A stretch of DNA of 20,170 nucleotides from Peptococcaceae bacterium (lineage in GTDB: Bacteria > Bacillota > Dehalobacteriia > UBA7702). Of this stretch, positions 8,093 through 15,258 are shown piece after piece (positions within the stretch are counted from its first letter, which is position 1; every line of letters starts with the position of its first letter). The stretch covers positions 1 to 20,170 of the forward strand of contig DXZC01000024.1 of NCBI GenBank assembly GCA_019415505.1, read 5' to 3'. The notes below the pieces were generated by a model. That model made no database searches, had not been told where the DNA came from, and saw only the letters and a program-made list of their open reading frames with translations. Position numbers and translations under genes: made by a program.

Positions 8093-9463
8093 ATGAATTT
8101 AAAAGAAAAAATGGAACGCCTGGAACCCTTTATTTTAACTAGGGATTATCCGGGCATTGCCGCAGTTTTGGCGCCCTCGGCGCCAATTGACATCGCCGCT
8201 GTTCTGGGTGAGCTGGATGAGGATTTTATCTCTTCGGTTTTACAGTATCTCCCCTCGGACATTACTGGCGAGGTTTTGAGTCATTTAGAACCGGAATTGG
8301 TGCCCCAAATTATGCGGGATTTAGGCGATGAAAAAAGCGCCGCCATTCTGGAAACCATGTTTTCCGACGACGTAGCCGACATTCTTGGTGAGTTAAGCGT
8401 CCATGAGCAGAACGAAGTCTTTGAATTGATGGAAGACGAGGATGTGGAGGACGTTAAGGGCCTGTTGGTATATCCTGAGGATACTGCTGGCTCCATTATG
8501 ACCACGGAGTTTGTGGCCCTGAATAAAAATGTTTCCACCGAAGAGGCTATAAATATTTTGCGGGAGAAATCTCCCTCCGCGGAAACTGTGTATTATGTGT
8601 ATGTAATAGATGATGATGATGTTTTAGTGGGTGTTCTTTCCCTGCGTGATTTGATTGTAACGCCGCCAAACTGGACGGTGGAGCACATAATGCATACTAG
8701 GGTAAAATATGTTACTGATTACATGGACCAGGAGGAAGTGGCTAATTTAGTATCTCGCTATGATATTATGGCCGTACCGGTTGTGGATAAAGAACACCGT
8801 TTAGTGGGGATTATTACCGTGGATGACGTGTTAGACGTTATTCAAGAAGAGGCTACCGAGGACGTTCTGCGTATGGCTGGCGTTCATGAAGATGAATTAG
8901 ACGAGGATGAATCCTTTGGCGAAAAAGTAATTACTTCCGTGAAGTCACGTCTGCCCTGGCTGGTTCTCACCTTATTTGGCGGTATACTTTCCGGTATTAT
9001 AATTGGTAATTTAGAGAGTGAGTTACAAGCTGTGGTAGCCCTATCTTACTTCATACCGCTTTTATGCGGCATGGGGGGGAGCACGGGGACCCAAAGCTCC
9101 ACTGTTACAGTGCGCGGTATTTCCACCGGCCAGTTAGACGCCTCGGAGTTTTTCACCAATATTTTTCGGGAATCCTGCGTGGGCTTTATTGTGGGCGGGT
9201 TCTGCGCCCTGGTATTAGCGTCGATAACTTATGTTTGGCAGGGCAGCGTTATTCTCGGTTTGTTAGTTGGCCTTACCTTGATATGTAATATGGTGTTGGC
9301 GGCGGCTATTGGCACTTTGGTACCCTTGGCTCTGAAAAAGTTTGGCGCTGACCCAGCTGTGGCCTCAGCACCCTTTATCAGCACCAGTATAGATGTTATT
9401 GGCCTGATAATTTATTCGATATTGGCATACCTCTTTATGCCCTTACTTTTGGGGATAGCATAA
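8093..9463 (+). CDS. mgtE: Magnesium transporter MgtE
   Basis: A 456-residue MgtE-family Mg2+ channel/transporter. The N-terminal superhelical domain (about 20-130) is acidic, as expected for Mg2+ sensing. A pair of CBS domains follows (about 137-190 and 200-254), then a linker rich in Asp and Glu (264-275), then the five-helix membrane domain (about 285-456). The pore signature GGSTGTQSSTVTVRG is at 328-342. In this family cytoplasmic Mg2+ binding between the N and CBS domains closes the pore. The ATG at 8093 follows AAGGGGG (8081-8087). MgtE is not a usual partner of era and recO, so it was inserted between them in this lineage. Its stop overlaps the recO start (TAATG). Confidence 0.95.
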   Translation: MNLKEKMERLEPFILTRDYPGIAAVLAPSAPIDIAAVLGELDEDFISSVLQYLPSDITGEVLSHLEPELVPQIMRDLGDEKSAAILETMFSDDVADILGELSVHEQNEVFELMEDEDVEDVKGLLVYPEDTAGSIMTTEFVALNKNVSTEEAINILREKSPSAETVYYVYVIDDDDVLVGVLSLRDLIVTPPNWTVEHIMHTRVKYVTDYMDQEEVANLVSRYDIMAVPVVDKEHRLVGIITVDDVLDVIQEEATEDVLRMAGVHEDELDEDESFGEKVITSVKSRLPWLVLTLFGGILSGIIIGNLESELQAVVALSYFIPLLCGMGGSTGTQSSTVTVRGISTGQLDASEFFTNIFRESCVGFIVGGFCALVLASITYVWQGSVILGLLVGLTLICNMVLAAAIGTLVPLALKKFGADPAVASAPFISTSIDVIGLIIYSILAYLFMPLLLGIA

Positions 9464-10179
9464 TGAAATATTACCCGGTTGAAGCCCTGATAATTAAGGC
9501 TCTGGATTATGGTGAGAGCCATAGAATATTTACTTTATTCAGTAAAGAGCAGGGTAAATTTGCCGCCATAGCACGGGGCGTGAAAAAGCCAAAAAGCGCC
9601 TTAAAGGGGCATTTACAGTTAGGTAACCGCTGTGATTTTCTTTTATATCATGGCCGCGGTCTGGACACTATATCCCAGGCGGTGGCTAAAGATTCCTATC
9701 CCCATATCAGAGAAAATCCCAGGTCTTACCTTTACGCCTCATATTTTATGGAACTGCTCAATATATCCTTACCGGAAAGAGAAGCTGAGGCGGAAATTTT
9801 TTCCCTGGCTTGCCAGGTTTTCCAGGCTTTGGCTTATATTTCCCCGCCTACCTTAGCCCGATATTTTGAGTTAAGGCTCTTGGCGGCTCTCGGTTATGAT
9901 AGCGATTTTAAGCATTGCGCTGCCTGTGGCGGTGAACTAAAGGAGGGTTTCCTTTCGCCGCGTTTTCCCGGTGTAATTTGTGAAAAATGCGGCAGCGGCT
10001 ACCCTGTTTCCCCTCAAGCCTTATATGCCCTGAACTACTATCGGGGTAACGATTTAGAGACCTTGGAGCGTCTTAAAATTAGTTCGGAGACAGCGCGTCA
10101 GGCGTCTAACGCCACCAAGCACCTGCTTACCTACAACTTGGAGAAAAAGATTAAATCCCGTGATATCCTAGGGGAATAA
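9463..10179 (+). CDS. recO: DNA repair protein RecO
   Basis: A 238-residue RecO. The N-terminal OB fold (about 1-80) contains the family's LDYGESHRIFTLFS block, followed by a helical domain with a zinc finger formed by Cys152, Cys155, Cys173 and Cys176. RecO loads RecA on SSB-coated single-stranded DNA with RecR. It starts at the A of the mgtE stop codon, so translation is probably coupled. recO commonly follows era in Firmicutes. It is the last gene of the conserved + strand run. Confidence 0.95.
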   Translation: MKYYPVEALIIKALDYGESHRIFTLFSKEQGKFAAIARGVKKPKSALKGHLQLGNRCDFLLYHGRGLDTISQAVAKDSYPHIRENPRSYLYASYFMELLNISLPEREAEAEIFSLACQVFQALAYISPPTLARYFELRLLAALGYDSDFKHCAACGGELKEGFLSPRFPGVICEKCGSGYPVSPQALYALNYYRGNDLETLERLKISSETARQASNATKHLLTYNLEKKIKSRDILGE

Positions 10180-10324
10180 CTTGTTTTCTATAGGGCGGTT
10201 TTTCGTTTTCCTCGCCCTTGTCTTTTCAATACCATGTTGGGTTCTTGAAAGCTTTACTCCGGAAGGATAAATTGGGCGTTTATGGTTAAACGTGGGTTAG
10301 CTTTGCAGGTAAATAGCAACGGCT

Positions 10325-10401
10325 GGTAGCTGTGCTACCTATAAATTTTCCTACTGTCTAGTTGTAGCTGCGCTGTTTATAAATTAATCCACTATCTAGA
10401 T
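10325..10401. repeat. Imperfect 38-bp tandem repeat
   Basis: Two adjacent copies (10325-10363 and 10363-10401) agree at about 28 of 39 positions, including GTAGCTG, TATAAATT and TCTAG. Copy 1 starts with a perfect hairpin, GGTAGC-TGT-GCTACC (10325-10339), which is decayed in copy 2. Origin unknown; it may be an old duplication or a remnant of a mobile or regulatory repeat. Confidence 0.45.
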
Positions 10402-10484
10402 ACCTTTAATTGCTAGAAAGGATTACTGGTGGGATTTATTTATACTTTTAGCAACGGCATTTTTTAATAGTTACTGCGGCGGAG

Positions 10485-10553
10485 ATGGGGTATTTGATAG
10501 TTTCCGGCCCTGCTAAAGGAAAAACTACCGTAGCTTTAACTGCTGACATTTAG
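10485..10553 (+). pseudogene. P-loop fragment resembling the start of a CobO-type adenosyltransferase
   Basis: A 22-codon frame starting MGYLIVSGPAKGKTT and ending in TAG. Beta-strand followed by a G-x4-GKT-like loop is the N-terminal pattern of ATP:cob(I)alamin adenosyltransferases (CobO/BtuR). No usable ribosome binding site is visible, and nothing past the stop continues the family, so if real it is a remnant. The corrinoid-dependent mttB nearby makes such a relic plausible, but the match is short and could be chance. Confidence 0.3.
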
Positions 10554-10578
10554 CGTTATATAATAATTTATCGTAGAA

Positions 10579-10620
10579 GAAAAAGCCGCCGCACCGTATA
10601 ATACGGCGCAGCGGCTTTTC
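10579..10620 (-). terminator. Rho-independent terminator after the transporter gene
   Basis: GCCGC (10585-10589) pairs with GCGGC (10611-10615), and CCGTA with TACGG inside, forming a long stem interrupted by a small internal loop. Read on the minus strand it ends in CTTTTTCTTCT. It lies 20 bases past the transporter stop codon. The + strand side also has a short T run, so it may act in both directions. Confidence 0.8.
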
Positions 10621-10639
10621 AGCGGTTACCTGGGGGTGG

Positions 10640-11593
10640 TTAGAGGCTTTTGGCAGCTTGCTGGGTCGGTTGATTATCCTCCCTTGTTTTCTGTTCTTTG
10701 CGTTCAATTAGCTGTAGCCAAGCTAAGGCGGCAATTACCACACCCATACCCAGTATTTGTATGAGGGACAAGGGCTGTCCTAGGACAAAATATCCCAGTA
10801 TAGCGGCAACTATAGGGTCTAAACTGTACATAATCACTACCAAAGGTGCTTCCAGGTTGGCAAAGGCTCTTAGGAGGAAGAAGTAGCTGCCTACCATGGG
10901 AATGAGACCTAAGCCCAATAGGGCTATAATAGATACTGCGCCATGATGTGACACGCTAACCGCTATTTCCGCAGCAATACCCCAGGGCGGCATTAAAAAG
11001 GAGAGGGCGACAATGGCAACTAGATTGGTCCAAAAGAGATAAGCGTCATAATCGTAACCTTCGCCTACGGCGTAATTGCAGAGGCTGTAACCTACGGCAA
11101 AGGCCACAATCACCGTTATCATCCACAGTAAGCCGGGAATGGTGATAGATAGGGTAGTCCAGACCTGTAGAATCAAAACTATACCGAATATGGCTACAAT
11201 ACCGGAGATTATTTTGGCCGGGGTTATCTTATTTTTCCAGACCACACGGGCTATAACCACAACTAAAAAGTAATTCAAAAAAGTTAGCACTGAAGCCACA
11301 GCTACCGGCGTGCCGGCGGTTATACCCTTGGCGTAGCACCAGTTAGAGCCAATAACCCCCACTAAACCAACTGCCAGATAAATTATGATACCTTTTTTAT
11401 TTAGCTTCAGTCCCGATGGATTCTTGACCAGGGCGCAAATGAGAAAGAACAATACCATTACAGCCGGGCCGCAAATGGCGATAGTGGTTTCCGAATAACC
11501 CATATTGCTGAGTATTGCCACAAAGGTACCGTAGGTTCCCCAGCAGATCCCAGCTAAGGCGGCGTAAATGATTCCCATTACAGATTTGCTCAT
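10640..11593 (-). CDS. EamA-type (DMT superfamily) transporter
   Basis: A 317-residue membrane protein with ten predicted transmembrane helices in two homologous halves, about 1-150 and 155-300, typical of EamA permeases in the drug/metabolite transporter superfamily. The N-terminal AALAGICWGTYGTF and C-terminal LDPIVAAILGYFVLGQ segments are family hallmarks. The last 20 residues are polar. Substrates of such proteins cannot be read from sequence. It starts 58 bases after the mttB stop on the same strand, with a GAAAGAAGG ribosome binding site, so it is probably co-transcribed with mttB. A role in uptake or export of a methylated amine is inference from position only. Confidence 0.85.
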   Translation of the reverse strand: MSKSVMGIIYAALAGICWGTYGTFVAILSNMGYSETTIAICGPAVMVLFFLICALVKNPSGLKLNKKGIIIYLAVGLVGVIGSNWCYAKGITAGTPVAVASVLTFLNYFLVVVIARVVWKNKITPAKIISGIVAIFGIVLILQVWTTLSITIPGLLWMITVIVAFAVGYSLCNYAVGEGYDYDAYLFWTNLVAIVALSFLMPPWGIAAEIAVSVSHHGAVSIIALLGLGLIPMVGSYFFLLRAFANLEAPLVVIMYSLDPIVAAILGYFVLGQPLSLIQILGMGVVIAALAWLQLIERKEQKTREDNQPTQQAAKSL

Positions 11594-11651
11594 AATATAA
11601 CCTTCTTTCCTTGAGGTTAATTCTTCTGTTTAATTCATTAATTCAGCCTTT

Positions 11652-13115
11652 TTAGGTTAATGCAGCATCCGCGGCCTTTACGATGTTCGCAATTTCGGTC
11701 AACTGTTCATCTGACAGTATTTTGGGATAATGTGTTTCCAAAATACGGCGGGCTTCTGCGTTAGCGGCCTGAGACAGATCCATGGCGCCGTTCTGGAGCC
11801 ATTCCTCCCTGGTACATCTGTTCATGATACGAGGGCAGGACTGCAAGTTCCTGAAGTTTTCAAAGGTGTGTTGGGCGCCCAGGTATTCGCCTTTAATGCC
11901 CACTTCCTTAATGAGGTCAACCGCCAAGGTTTCGTCATTGACGGGAATACCCCCTAATACTGTTTGCATCATGCGTATAAAATCCGCATCGGCAACTATT
12001 TGCCCTAAATCCATGGTTAAGCCGCTTTCCAGCATGCCCGGGCCGTATATCATGTTGGCTCCTGCCAACATGGGGAGCATAGCTGTAATGCTTTTTTCGT
12101 AACCTGCTTGCAGGTCTGGCGCCTTACTGTCTGTCTAGGTACCGGCTACTAGGGTGGGTAACTTATACAGCCGGGCAATGGCGGCAATGCCGGCGCTGAT
12201 TAGACCCAACTCCGGACAACCCACCATGGCGGCGGCGTTGTGCCTCATATCCAAAGTGCCGGTGGAGCTGCCGTAGATAAAAGGCGCACCCTTGCGGACA
12301 ATTTGGGACAGGGTTAAGGCCGCTAATATTTCGGCGTTAGCTACCACCAAGCAACCTGCCAGGGTAACTGGGGCCATACCACCGGACATAGCCATGGTTA
12401 GAATCATCGCCGGAATATTGTATTTTGCCGCTGTTATGGTGGCGGCTACAGTGCTGTCGGGAATTGACAGGGGGCTAATGGTACAGCCGCCCAACATCAT
12501 AAGGGGCCGTTCCTGCAAGTTATGGTAGCCGCCGGCGGCCGCGGCCCCCATTTGCATGAGAGCCTCCGCTGTTTGTTTATTTTCCGGACTGGCTAAGGCC
12601 GGCTTTTGTGAATTGGTTAAATGGGCTTCAAACCCATGTAAACAGGCTGTTGCCTCTGGGACGTCACGAGCCACCATGGTATCAAAGAGAAAGTCGTATT
12701 CAGCTAGATAATCCACCAGGCGGGAGCAGTCGGCAATATCCTGTTTCGTGGTTTCTCGCAGTTTGCCGGTTTTAAGGTCATGGATAAATATGCCTAAACC
12801 AAAGGGACAGACATAAACCCGGCCATCCTCCAGAATTATGTCGTATTCGGGGCTTTTACCCGCTAAAAATACGCTGGCAGGGGCTGAAGCAATGGCGCTC
12901 TCTACTAAATGGGCGGGAATCTTTACAGTATCCTTTGCCACATAAGCCCCTGCTTCAGCAAAGTAGTTTAAGGCTTCTTTGTCGTTGACTTGCACACCGG
13001 TATAGCGTAACACCTCCAGAGTTGCCAGATGAATATGCTGTAAATCATCCTGGGAAAATAATTGCAACGCCGCACCGGTAAAATTGTTGTAACCGGCATT
13101 TTTTCTCCTAAGCAT
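11652..13115 (-). CDS. mttB: Trimethylamine methyltransferase MttB with in-frame amber (pyrrolysine) codon
   Basis: A 487-residue MttB-type trimethylamine:corrinoid methyltransferase, read through one TAG codon. The first frame (13115 to 12135) ends after Leu-Val-Ala-Gly-Thr at a TAG at 12137-12135, codon 327. The same frame continues Thr-Asp-Ser-Lys-Ala-Pro-Asp-Leu-Gln-Ala-Gly and on through LPMLAGANMIYGPGMLESG to a TAA at 11654-11652. Both parts align end to end with MttB, with no base lost. In methanogen MttB, Pyl is residue 334, so the position agrees. Pyl is proposed to activate the methylamine for transfer to the Co(I) corrinoid protein. The ATG at 13115 has a perfect AAGGAGGG at 13128-13121. 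A -24/-12 promoter lies 54 bases upstream. Standard annotation would split this gene in two. It needs pylT, pylS, pylBCD, a corrinoid protein and its activator, none of which is in the window. Confidence 0.9.
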
Positions 13116-13168
13116 AATAACCCTCCTTAACTTTTAGTTAATGTAAAATTGTGTCTTTTCCCTTTATT

Positions 13169-13186
13169 AAAGCAAATACCATGCCA
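13169..13186 (-). promoter_or_regulatory. Sigma-54 (-24/-12) promoter for mttB
   Basis: On the minus strand the sequence reads TGGCATG-GTAT-TTGCTTT, close to the consensus TGGCACG-N4-TTGCW with the invariant GG and GC ten bases apart (GG at 13185-13184, GC at 13173-13172). Transcription would start near 13160, leaving a leader of about 45 bases with the mttB ribosome binding site. A sigma-54 activator gene is divergent next to it. Confidence 0.8.
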
Positions 13187-13245
13187 CAGGATTCGACGGA
13201 AAAAATGCCTGTACAGAGTTGTTGCACTACTTTGACGGCCTATTT

Positions 13246-13342
13246 TTGACAAATTATATTTTACAGACTTGGGGGAAAGTTACCAAAAGACCACCAAGCT
13301 TTGTAAAAATAAAATTTAATTATTGTTAAATTATATTTTACA
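13246..13342. repeat. AT-rich repeated boxes, candidate activator sites
   Basis: The 15-mer AAATTATATTTTACA occurs perfectly at 13251-13265 and 13328-13342, each preceded by TTG two bases upstream. A related inverted copy, TGTAAAAATAAAATTT, lies at 13302-13317. The copy at 13323-13343 is close to a palindrome (TTGTTAAA / TTTTACAA). They sit about 65-160 bases upstream of the sigma-54 promoter, a typical enhancer distance. Binding by the divergent regulator is inference. Confidence 0.5.
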
Positions 13343-13395
13343 AATAACATTTTTCTTAACATAGAGCAAAAAATCTATATTATTATAATTTCATC

Positions 13396-13424
13396 TTTAC
13401 AAGCAACCGGATAAATTATAATAT
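13396..13424 (+). promoter_or_regulatory. Sigma-A promoter for the regulator gene
   Basis: TTTACA (13396-13401) and TAATAT (13419-13424) are 17 bases apart. A TATAAT overlaps at 13417-13422 with a 15-base spacer, so the exact -10 is uncertain. It lies 28 bases before the regulator ATG, with AGAGGTGG at 13434-13441 as ribosome binding site. Confidence 0.5.
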
Positions 13425-13451
13425 TAAAGTTGAGAGAGGTGGAAAAAATCT

Positions 13452-14900
13452 ATGAAAAAAGAAGATATGTTATTGCAGCTTAAGGAGTTAAAAAAAGAAA
13501 ACAAGGTTTTACGTTTTGCCTTGGATAATATCCATGAGGGTGTGTTAATTACAGATGAGAAGGATGTTATCGTTGTTTACAATAAGGAGGTGGAAAAAAC
13601 CGAAGGAATAGCCAGAGAAAAAATGTTGGGCCGAGTGGAAAAAGAAGCTTATGGCAATATTTATAATTATAATTTTGACCAGCTTTTTACCAAGGCGGTA
13701 CGGAAGTCCGGCGAGGCGATTATTGGCGCTTACCATGAATATGATTTAGGGCGAGGCAACAAAACTGCCATTTTATTTGATGTAAAGCCCGTGGTAGACA
13801 AGGATAAGGTGATTGCGGTATGCACCATTGGCCGCAATATTAACCAAATAAAGGAATTTATTGTCGATACCTTGGAAACCCAGCAGAAATTTAACCGCCA
13901 GCTTGGTAAGGAAATATCGGGGGCCAAATATTTCTTTGAGGATATCATTGGCGAGAGCGCAACAATGAAGCGTTTAATTGCCCAAGCTAAAAAGGTGGCC
14001 TTGCGGGACTCGCCCATTTTAATTTATGGGGAAACCGGAACCGGCAAAGAATTGCTGGGCAGCAGCATACATAATCATAGCTTATATTGCGACGGTCCCT
14101 TTGTCACATTAAATTGCGCCGCCATTCCCGAAGCCTTGCTGGAGAGTATTTTATTCGGGGTGGCCAAGGGCTCTTATACCGGGGCGGTAGAAGGGGCGGG
14201 GTTATTCGAGCAAGCCAATAACGGCACTTTATTTTTAGATGAAATAAACTCTATGCCCCTTAATTTACAGGCTAAGTTACTTCGGGCCGTGCAAGAAAAA
14301 CGAGTGCGGCGGCTGGGCGGCAGCAAGGAGATACCGGTGAATTGTCGCATAATTAGCGCCTGCAACCAAAGCCCCCAGGAGATGCTACATTCCAATGTAA
14401 TACGGGAGGATTTATTCTTCCGTTTAGCCACCGTAGAATTGACTATTCCACCCCTGCGAGAGCATAAAGAGGATTTGGAATACTTAATTGGTTACTTTTT
14501 ACAAAAGTGTAATATCCGTTTTGGCCTCTTTGTGGAGGATATTTCCCAGAATTTGAAGGAGTTATTGCATCAATATGATTGGCCCGGCAATGTACGGGAA
14601 TTAGAAAATTTTATTGAAAGTTCTATGAACCTGGTAGAAGCCAGGGAGCGAGTTCTCGCTTTGCGGCATCTTTCCGATTATTTCCGCGATAAGTTCAACA
14701 GTATGGAGGCTAATTCAAATTGCCATCATAATTTGGGCCAAGAAATCAAAGATAAAATGAGGGCGTACGAAAGAAATCTCTATAAAGGTTTATTAATTAA
14801 ATATAATTACGGTATTGCTAATTTGGCTAAGGACTTAGGTATGACTCGGCAGAATGTTTACATTCGTTTGAAAAAGCTGGGTATTCAGTTACCACAATGA
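13452..14900 (+). CDS. Sigma-54-dependent activator with N-terminal PAS domain
   Basis: A 482-residue enhancer-binding protein. After a short coiled start (1-20) comes a PAS domain (about 20-135), a linker helix, the AAA+ sigma-54 interaction domain (about 163-390) and a Fis-type helix-turn-helix (about 450-478, GIANLAKDLGMTRQNVYIRL). Walker A is GETGTGKE (193-200), Walker B LFLDEIN (260-266), and the arginine finger region REDLFFRL is at 318-325. The sigma-54 contact loop is GSYTGA (240-245) in place of GAFTGA; the Thr-Gly-Ala core is kept. No receiver domain is present, so the PAS domain probably senses a ligand or redox state directly. The gene is divergent from mttB and shares its control region, so it is the likely activator of mttB. 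Stop is TGA. Confidence 0.93.
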   Translation: MKKEDMLLQLKELKKENKVLRFALDNIHEGVLITDEKDVIVVYNKEVEKTEGIAREKMLGRVEKEAYGNIYNYNFDQLFTKAVRKSGEAIIGAYHEYDLGRGNKTAILFDVKPVVDKDKVIAVCTIGRNINQIKEFIVDTLETQQKFNRQLGKEISGAKYFFEDIIGESATMKRLIAQAKKVALRDSPILIYGETGTGKELLGSSIHNHSLYCDGPFVTLNCAAIPEALLESILFGVAKGSYTGAVEGAGLFEQANNGTLFLDEINSMPLNLQAKLLRAVQEKRVRRLGGSKEIPVNCRIISACNQSPQEMLHSNVIREDLFFRLATVELTIPPLREHKEDLEYLIGYFLQKCNIRFGLFVEDISQNLKELLHQYDWPGNVRELENFIESSMNLVEARERVLALRHLSDYFRDKFNSMEANSNCHHNLGQEIKDKMRAYERNLYKGLLIKYNYGIANLAKDLGMTRQNVYIRLKKLGIQLPQ

Positions 14901-14925
14901 AGACAGTAAGAACGCTAAGTAGAAG

Positions 14926-14966
14926 ATAAAGGTTCAGAGGAAACAACCTCTGAACCTTTATTTTAA
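14926..14966 (+). terminator. Rho-independent terminator after the regulator
   Basis: A perfect 15-bp stem, with GGTTCAGAGG (14931-14940) and CCTCTGAACC (14947-14956) as its core and AT pairs extending it outward, closes a six-base loop AAACAA. It is followed by TTTTAATTT and begins 25 bases after the regulator stop. Confidence 0.9.
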
Positions 14967-15099
14967 TTTGTTAAGTGGCTGGTGGCAGCAGTATAGCTTG
15001 GCCTCTAGGATGTGGCGTTTAGCTCTGTTTGCCGCCGATTTTTCCCGACCAGAACGAAAAACCAACCACAGCGGCCCAGGTGGGTTTTGGCGGACATAT
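14967..15099. other. Non-coding stretch before the spoIIGA control region
   Basis: About 130 bases between the regulator terminator and the first Spo0A box. Short open frames exist on both strands but have no ribosome binding site and no recognisable product. No tRNA is seen. In many Firmicutes this position would be the end of ftsZ; nothing of that gene is recognisable here. Confidence 0.45.
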
Positions 15100-15166
15100 T
15101 GTCGAAAGATTCTTCCATGTTTACTTGCCGTTCTCGACAATTATCTTGGCTGCCAGGAACTATAAT
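15100..15166 (+). promoter_or_regulatory. Spo0A-dependent spoIIG-type promoter
   Basis: A perfect Spo0A box TGTCGAA lies at 15100-15106. A second, inverted box with one mismatch (CTCGACA) is at 15133-15139. TCGACA (15134-15139), five of six bases of the sigma-A -35, overlaps that box and is 21 bases from a perfect TATAAT at 15161-15166. Over-long spacing with a 0A box at the -35 is the known design of the Bacillus spoIIG promoter, where Spo0A~P helps sigma-A RNA polymerase bind. Start of spoIIGA is 92 bases downstream. Confidence 0.7.
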
Positions 15167-15258
15167 ATGTACATGGATTGATGTTACCTCAACCTGAGTT
15201 ACTTATATTTATATGGCCGGGGTCAGGTGGAGGGCTAGAAAAAAGGGGTTGAAGCGCC

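Larger units (their letters stand above)
10180..10639. other. Gene-poor region between recO and the methylamine module
   Basis: About 460 bases without a credible full gene. It holds a weak hairpin after recO (GGGCG 10193-10197 with CGCCC 10213-10217, followed by TTGTCTTTTC, possibly a poor terminator), an imperfect tandem repeat at 10325-10401, a 22-codon P-loop fragment at 10485-10553 and the terminator of the minus-strand unit at 10579-10620. It looks like a recombination or decay boundary. Confidence 0.6.

Noticed and set aside
11652..12080. The C-terminal half of mttB as a separate 142-residue gene
   Set aside because: Its apparent ATG is an internal Met of the continuous MttB reading frame, no ribosome binding site precedes it, and the sequence between the TAG and this Met also matches MttB in frame.
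11652..13115. mttB as an ordinary nonsense-mutated pseudogene
   Set aside because: The only defect is an amber codon at the known Pyl position; promoter, ribosome binding site and the rest of the frame are intact.
14967..15258. tRNA gene (in particular a Pyl tRNA) in the gap before spoIIGA
   Set aside because: No cloverleaf, T-loop or acceptor pairing could be found by eye here or in 10180-10640.
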